DNA from: Chitinophagaceae bacterium
Lineage (GTDB): Bacteria; Bacteroidota; Bacteroidia; Chitinophagales; Chitinophagaceae
Assembly: GCA_023251285.1 (NCBI GenBank)
Contig: JAHEZB010000007.1
Location: 1-17,815 of the forward strand
Length of the DNA: 17,815 bases
Direction of reading: 5' to 3'
Shown here: positions 13,164 to 17,815 of the stretch, in pieces
How positions within the stretch are numbered: the first letter of the stretch is position 1
How the letters are laid out: the number at the start of each line of letters is the position of its first letter
Position numbers and translations under genes: made by a program
Notes under the pieces: generated by a model
The model's database searches: none
What the model was told of the DNA's origin: nothing
The model's input: only the letters and a program-made list of their open reading frames with translations

Positions 13164-16073
13164 ATGGCAGAAATAAATACACCACGATTGATGGCTGCGG
13201 CCAAAGAGTTCAATATAGGAACGAATACCTTAATAGACTTTTTGGTATCAAAAAATTTTAGCAGTGATGATCTGAAGCCGAGTACAAAGCTATCGGAAGA
13301 GATGTACCGTGTGCTTCAGGTAGAGTTTCAGCCTGATAAGGTAGCCAAACAAAAGGCAGAGCAAATTGATTTGCCTAAAAATACTCCTGCGGATAATAAG
13401 AAAAGAAAAGATGAACAGGATCTTTCTTTTACCAAAAAGGAAACTGTAAAACCAGTAGTAAAAGAAGAAAAGCCGGCAGAAGAACCAAAACCTGAAGAGA
13501 TTGTAGAAGAAATTATTGCAGAAAAGGTTGCGGAAATTCCACCGCAGGAAATTCCGGTAGCTGCTGAGGTCAAAGTAGAAAAAGAAGAACCGGTGATAGA
13601 AGAGCCCGCTCCTGTAGAAGAGCCGGCAAAACCAGAAGTGATTAAAATTGAAGCGCCGGAAGTAGAGGGTTTGAAAATAATAGACAAAATAGATCTGAGC
13701 GCGATTGATTCTTCTGTAAGACCTAAAAAGGATTTAAAAAACAAAGAACAAAAAGGGAAGGTAAAAGGGGTAATTAATAAAGAAGCTCCTGCTGAAAAGC
13801 CTCAGGAAACTCCTCCTGTCGCTCCGCAAGGTCCCGTTGCCCAACCAGAAAAAGAAGCTCCCGTTGTGATTACGAATATTAAGGCGGTAAAATTAGAAGG
13901 CCCAAAAATTATGGGCAAAATTGTGCTGCCGGTAAGTAATGACACCAGGCCAAAACCAGTGGATGAGAGGCGTAAACGCAAACGCATCATTGTTGAGAAG
14001 AAACCGTCCGGAAATCATCAGCCTCAACAGGGAAATCATCAGCCGCAACAAGGAAATCATCAGCCGCATACAAATGTATCGAGGCCACATGGCCCAAATC
14101 GTCCGGGAGCACCTGGACAAGGTGGAGGTAGATTTAATCGTAATGCTCCTCAAACCAGGCGTGAGGAAAAAGAAATTGATCAAAAGGAAATCCAGGATAA
14201 GATTAGAGAAACACAGGCCAAACTTGCCGGTACCGGCGGAAGAGGAAAAAGCCTGAAAGCAAAATACCGCAAGCAGAAAAGAGAAGAAGCAGCAGAAAAC
14301 GTAGGAGAAGAAGTAGCAGATAACAAGTTGCTGGTAACTGAGTTTATCTCTGTAAGTGAATTTGCGAATTTAATGGACGTAAGTTTTGCGGATGTAATCA
14401 GCAAATGTATGAGTCTCGGAATCATGGTTTCTATCAACCAGCGTTTGGAAGCAGACGTGATCGAGCTGGTTGCAAGTGAATTCAATTATGAAGTAGAATT
14501 TATTGATATTGATGATCAGCAGGATATGGAAGAAGAAGAGGAGGAAGATAATGAAGAAGACATGGTTCCGCGTTCTCCAATTGTGACTATCATGGGTCAC
14601 GTAGATCATGGAAAAACATCTTTACTCGACTATATCCGCCATGCAAACGTAATAGCCGGCGAGGCTGGAGGGATTACGCAACATATTGGCGCTTATGAAG
14701 TTACCGTAAAAGATGGTCGTGCCATTACTTTTCTTGATACACCGGGGCACGAAGCGTTTACTGCCATGCGTGCCAGGGGTGCGAAAGTTACCGATATTGC
14801 CGTGATTGTAATTGCTGCGGATGATGCGGTGATGCCACAAACAAAAGAAGCCATTTCTCATGCGCAGGCCGCCAATGTACCAATGGTATTTGCATTAAAT
14901 AAAATGGATAAAGAAGGTGCTAATCCTGAAAAGATAAAGGAACAACTGGCGGGCATGAACATATTGGTGGAAGATTGGGGTGGAAACTTTCAAAGCCAGG
15001 AAATCAGTGCCAAACAAGGAATAAATGTAGATGAGCTCCTGGATAAGGTTCTATTGGAATCTGATCTGCTTGAGCTGAAGGCAAATCCTGCAAAAGCAGC
15101 TAGTGGTACTGTCATCGAAGCATCGCTGGATAAAGGGCGCGGATATGTAGCAACCATTTTAGTGCAAAATGGAACGTTAAAACAAGGCGATCTCTTGGTT
15201 TCCGGACAACATTACGGGCGTATTAAAGCCATGTTTAATGAACGTAATCAGCGGGTAAATGTAGCTCCACCTTCAACACCGGTATTGATATTGGGATTGA
15301 ACGGCGCTCCACAGGCTGGTGAAACTTTCAAAGTTTTTCAGGATGAATCTGAAGCAAAAGAAACGGCGAACAGAAGATCGCAAATATTGCGTGAGCAGGG
15401 TATTCGTGCCAAGAAACATATTACGCTTGATGAAATAGGCCGTCGTTTGGCATTGGGTAATTTCAAACAATTAAATCTCCTCATCCGTGCTGACGTGGAT
15501 GGTTCTGTGGAAGCATTGAGTGATTCTTTACAAAAATTGAGCACTGAAGAAATTGCAGTAAGTGTGGTTCACCAGGGCGTAGGACAGATTACAGAAACTG
15601 ACGTAATGCTGGCCACCGCGTCTGATGCCGTTATTATTGGATTTAATGTGCGTCCGTCATTGCAGGCTTCCAAAATTGCTGAACATGAAGGGGTGGAAAT
15701 TAAAACTTACTCGATCATTTATGATGCAATAGACGAAGTGAAGAGCGCAATGGAAGGAATGCTGGAACCTAAGATCCAGGAAAAAGTGCTTGGTGTCGCG
15801 GAAATAAAGGAAACTTACAAATTCGATAAAGCCACTGTTGCCGGATGTATGGTTATAGAAGGAAAAATCGCCCGCAATAATCGTATTCGTTTGGTAAGAG
15901 ACGGCATTATTATTCATACCGGCGAATTGGGTAGTTTAAAACGCTTTAAAGACGATGTAAAAGAAGTAACTAATAATATGGAATGCGGTATGATCGTGAA
16001 AAATTATAATGATCTGAAACAGGGAGATCTGATTGAAGCGTTTGAAGAAATCGAAGTGAAGAGAACATTGTAA
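13164..16073 (+). CDS. infB: Translation initiation factor IF-2
   Basis: IF-2 is the GTPase that brings initiator fMet-tRNA to the 30S subunit and promotes subunit joining. The protein has 969 residues. It begins with an IF2_N helix bundle ([25 protein letters not shown], about 8-55). A long acidic, Pro/Glu/Lys-rich linker runs to about residue 340 and includes three GNHQPQQ-type repeats (283-302). A second IF2_N-like domain spans about 385-450. The G domain has G1 GHVDHGKT (478-485), G2 GGITQ, G3 DTPGH (525-529) and G4 NKMD (579-582). Domains II, III and the C-terminal initiator-tRNA-binding beta barrels follow, ending in [15 protein letters not shown]. All GTP-binding motifs are intact. It is the third gene of the rimP operon; infC or rpmI do not follow. 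Confidence 0.98.
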   Translation: MAEINTPRLMAAAKEFNIGTNTLIDFLVSKNFSSDDLKPSTKLSEEMYRVLQVEFQPDKVAKQKAEQIDLPKNTPADNKKRKDEQDLSFTKKETVKPVVKEEKPAEEPKPEEIVEEIIAEKVAEIPPQEIPVAAEVKVEKEEPVIEEPAPVEEPAKPEVIKIEAPEVEGLKIIDKIDLSAIDSSVRPKKDLKNKEQKGKVKGVINKEAPAEKPQETPPVAPQGPVAQPEKEAPVVITNIKAVKLEGPKIMGKIVLPVSNDTRPKPVDERRKRKRIIVEKKPSGNHQPQQGNHQPQQGNHQPHTNVSRPHGPNRPGAPGQGGGRFNRNAPQTRREEKEIDQKEIQDKIRETQAKLAGTGGRGKSLKAKYRKQKREEAAENVGEEVADNKLLVTEFISVSEFANLMDVSFADVISKCMSLGIMVSINQRLEADVIELVASEFNYEVEFIDIDDQQDMEEEEEEDNEEDMVPRSPIVTIMGHVDHGKTSLLDYIRHANVIAGEAGGITQHIGAYEVTVKDGRAITFLDTPGHEAFTAMRARGAKVTDIAVIVIAADDAVMPQTKEAISHAQAANVPMVFALNKMDKEGANPEKIKEQLAGMNILVEDWGGNFQSQEISAKQGINVDELLDKVLLESDLLELKANPAKAASGTVIEASLDKGRGYVATILVQNGTLKQGDLLVSGQHYGRIKAMFNERNQRVNVAPPSTPVLILGLNGAPQAGETFKVFQDESEAKETANRRSQILREQGIRAKKHITLDEIGRRLALGNFKQLNLLIRADVDGSVEALSDSLQKLSTEEIAVSVVHQGVGQITETDVMLATASDAVIIGFNVRPSLQASKIAEHEGVEIKTYSIIYDAIDEVKSAMEGMLEPKIQEKVLGVAEIKETYKFDKATVAGCMVIEGKIARNNRIRLVRDGIIIHTGELGSLKRFKDDVKEVTNNMECGMIVKNYNDLKQGDLIEAFEEIEVKRTL
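14010..14069 (+). repeat. 21-base in-frame tandem repeat inside infB
   Basis: Copies begin at 14010, 14031 and 14052 (the third is 18 bases long), coding [14 protein letters not shown] and GNHQPH in the disordered linker. Only a few silent or near-silent changes separate them, so the expansion looks recent, probably by slippage or unequal exchange. Copy number may vary between strains. Confidence 0.9.
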
Positions 16074-16308
16074 GAATTGCGGTTTAGAGTGTTTAGAATG
16101 GATTAGATTGTTTAGAAGATTGGAGTAATTCAATTATTATTAATTCATCATTTGCAATTCATAATGTACGATTGTTATTTCTTTAACAAAAGCACCTCAT
16201 CTTTTAACTTTCCAAAAAAATAACTCACGCTTTACCGCTGTATTTTTGACCAAACATTTTCAGAAATTGTGAAGGCGTTTTCCTGCAATTCCAAATAAAA
16301 AAAATTCG
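16074..16308. other. Intergenic region infB to the SurA-like gene with degenerate GTTTAGA repeats
   Basis: Just after infB, GTTTAGA occurs at 16082, 16091 and 16110 with a variant GATTAGA at 16101, a 9-10 base period. A very AT-rich tract with ATTCAT/AATTATT motifs follows (about 16125-16170). No hairpin terminator is seen after infB. The SurA-gene -7 box is at 16241-16248. Confidence 0.5.
16241..16248 (+). promoter_or_regulatory. Candidate -7 box of the SurA-like gene
   Basis: TATTTTTG matches TAnnTTTG exactly, 60 bases before the ATG. No TTG/TTTG at -33 distance is visible. It implies the folding factor can be transcribed apart from the rimP operon. Confidence 0.45.
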
Positions 16309-17682
16309 ATGAAAAAAAGTTTGTTTTCGCTTTGCTTTCTTGCAATCACTTTTGCTTCTTTTGCTCAAACAAAAAAGGTGGTAGCCGATAAAATAATTGC
16401 AACGGTAGGGGATAAGATCATTTTGAAAAGTGATATTGAAAACAGCATTCATGATATGCAGCGTCAGAATATCGATGTTCCGGCAAATGCCTCCTGCCTC
16501 CTTTTGCAACAGGCACTGGCCATGAAAGCATTGGTATTACAAGCTGATAAAGATTCCCTTCCTGTTTCTGATGACGATGTAAATGCAGAAATCGACAACA
16601 GGGTTCGTTATTATATAAATACTTATGGCTCAAAAGAAATCCTGGAGCAAATAGCCGGAAAAACAGTTTTTCAGTTGAAGGAGGAATTCAGACCTGTGAT
16701 CCGCGATCAGAAACTGGCCCAGGCAGAAAGAGATAAAATTGTAGGTGATGTTAGAATTACACCAAAAGAAGTAGAGGCTTATTATAACAAAATCCCAAAG
16801 GATAGTCTTAAATTTTATGAATCCCAGCTGGAGGTCGGGCAGATCGTCATTTACCCAAAAGCCAGTCGCGATGTGGAAAATTATGCGATTGACCAGTTGA
16901 AAGAATATAAAAAAGAGGTGGAAGACGGCAGCAAAAAATTTGAAACGTTGGCCTCCCTTTTTTCAGACGATCCCGGAAGTAAAGACAACGGTGGGTTGTA
17001 TGAGATCAATCGTAACGAAAAGCAGTGGGACCCGGTTTTTCTGGCAAAAGCGTTCAGCTTAAAAGATGGACAGATTTCCAATGTTTTTAAAACCAAATTC
17101 GGTTATCACATTATTCAAATGGTAAGCCGCCGCGGTGATGACGCGACCATCAGGCACATTTTAAAAATTCCACAAGTGAGTTCCATAGAAATCAACGCAG
17201 CAAAAGAAAAGCTGGATTCTATAAGAACGCAGCTGGAAAAAGGAACCATTTCATTTGGCGAAGCCGTAGCAAAATACAGCGAGGACGATAACAGTAAGTT
17301 TACCGGTGGCCGTATTACCGCTAACGATGGCAGTGGAAGTACATTTTTGACCATTGATCAATTGGACAAAGACCTGGTATTGATGCTTAAAGATTTAAAA
17401 GTCGGCCAATATTCAGCTCCTACAGAATTTATGGATCAATCGGCCAGGAAAAAAGCGGTAAGAATTGTTGACATTTTAAGTAAAACTGAACCTCATCGTG
17501 AGAATCTGAAAGATGATTATGATAAGGTAGCACAAAGAGCATTGGAAGAGAAGAAAAATGCGGTGTTGGATGAATGGTTTAACAAAATGATTCCGACGTT
17601 TTATATAAATATTTCCAAGGATTATGCTTCTTGCCCTGAAGTAGAAAAATGGACAGAGAATACGATCACAGCTACGAAATAA
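16309..17682 (+). CDS. Periplasmic SurA-like peptidyl-prolyl cis-trans isomerase
   Basis: SurA-type chaperones escort outer-membrane proteins across the periplasm. The 457-residue protein starts with a clear signal peptide (MKKSLFSLCFLAITFASFA, likely cut before Gln20). A SurA_N chaperone domain covers about 24-160 (VADKIIATVGDKIILKSDIENSI and helices). Two parvulin-type rotamase domains follow at about 172-275 (ending FGYHIIQMVSRRGD) and 280-390 (beginning IRHILKIP), then a C-terminal helix-rich segment ending near DEWFNKMIPTFYINI. The first rotamase has VGQIVI in place of the usual RHIL start, so it may be less active; the second keeps RHIL. This architecture matches E. coli SurA (428 residues). 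It has its own candidate promoter after infB and is convergent with the partial membrane-protein gene downstream. Confidence 0.92.
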   Translation: MKKSLFSLCFLAITFASFAQTKKVVADKIIATVGDKIILKSDIENSIHDMQRQNIDVPANASCLLLQQALAMKALVLQADKDSLPVSDDDVNAEIDNRVRYYINTYGSKEILEQIAGKTVFQLKEEFRPVIRDQKLAQAERDKIVGDVRITPKEVEAYYNKIPKDSLKFYESQLEVGQIVIYPKASRDVENYAIDQLKEYKKEVEDGSKKFETLASLFSDDPGSKDNGGLYEINRNEKQWDPVFLAKAFSLKDGQISNVFKTKFGYHIIQMVSRRGDDATIRHILKIPQVSSIEINAAKEKLDSIRTQLEKGTISFGEAVAKYSEDDNSKFTGGRITANDGSGSTFLTIDQLDKDLVLMLKDLKVGQYSAPTEFMDQSARKKAVRIVDILSKTEPHRENLKDDYDKVAQRALEEKKNAVLDEWFNKMIPTFYINISKDYASCPEVEKWTENTITATK

Positions 17683-17718
17683 TTATCGTTTCAGCCAACA
17701 AACAAATAATACGGATTT

Positions 17719-17815
17719 TTATTCCCTTACAACCTTTAAAGAACTACCTTTTTTTACCGTTGAGGCAATCCAGATGAGTGCCCCTCCCATAATTATAGCA
17801 GAGTAGAATAATATA
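17719..17815 (-). CDS. C-terminal end of a membrane protein (cut by window end)
   Basis: On the minus strand an open frame enters from the right edge and stops with TAA at 17721-17719. The 31 visible residues contain a hydrophobic stretch (ILFYSAIIMGGALIWIAS) followed by a basic tail (TVKKGSSLKVVRE), as expected for a last transmembrane helix with a cytoplasmic end. The family cannot be named from so little. The stop lies 36 bases from the stop of the SurA-like gene, so the two would be convergent. The call could be wrong if the frame does not continue beyond the window. Confidence 0.5.
   Translation of the reverse strand, partial: ILFYSAIIMGGALIWIASTVKKGSSLKVVRE

Noticed and set aside
13328..13744. 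138-residue Ser-rich minus-strand frame inside infB
   Set aside because: It is antisense to Glu/Pro/Lys-rich codons, which automatically yields a Ser/Gly/Phe-rich shadow.
13939..14256. 105-residue plus-strand frame inside infB
   Set aside because: It is an out-of-frame reading of the low-complexity IF-2 linker, and the repeats keep it open by chance.

Overview
The window looks like a chromosomal segment from a Bacteroidota member, most plausibly in or near the Chitinophagaceae. This rests on four things. Base composition is AT-rich. Start codons lack clear Shine-Dalgarno sequences. Many genes have a Bacteroidota-type -7 box (TAnnTTTG) upstream. The gene families are typical: a DUF2723 giant membrane protein, an ORF6N protein, a SurA-type periplasmic isomerase, and rimP-nusA-infB in tandem. 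The exact taxon is an inference.

Layout. 1-284 is an intergenic stretch with a partial direct repeat carrying REP-like small palindromes. 285-2034 (+) holds radA and a small unrecognised helical protein. It abuts, with no base between the stop codons, a minus-strand membrane di-iron hydroxylase (2035-2700) resembling eukaryotic fatty-acid 2-hydroxylases (FA2H/Scs7). Diverging from that gene is a fumarylacetoacetate-hydrolase family enzyme (2862-3872, +). Next is an ORF6N-domain gene (3985-4548, +) that is whole except for one in-frame TGA exactly where the family usually has Trp. 4553-6292 (-) has an aldo/keto reductase and a DEDDy 3'-5' exonuclease. A strong hairpin terminator (6362-6401) separates these from a 1035-residue DUF2723 protein (6423-9530, -), related to TMEM260-type protein O-mannosyltransferases. 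9531-10217 is the longest gene-free stretch (687 bp); it contains two different phased short-repeat arrays. An EamA/DMT exporter follows (10218-11102, +, TTG start).

The second half is a core translation/transcription block. A good promoter (TTTG-N21-TATCTTTG) and a leader hairpin precede rimP, nusA and infB (11348-16073, +). A SurA-like periplasmic peptidyl-prolyl isomerase with its own candidate promoter comes next (16309-17682). The last 97 bases contain the C-terminal end of a minus-strand membrane protein that runs off the window.

How they work together: rimP-nusA-infB is the conserved unit linking 30S maturation, transcription elongation/termination and translation initiation. The SurA-like and DUF2723 proteins both act in the cell envelope, on outer-membrane protein folding and probable protein O-glycosylation. 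The 2-hydroxylase may modify sphingolipids or other lipids. I see no CRISPR array, tRNA, rRNA, transposase gene, phage module or obvious defence island. No clearly new multi-gene system is visible. The items most worth a second look are the TGA-interrupted ORF6N gene with a 19-nt palindrome just after the stop, the phased repeats at 9816-9980, and the leader hairpin before rimP.
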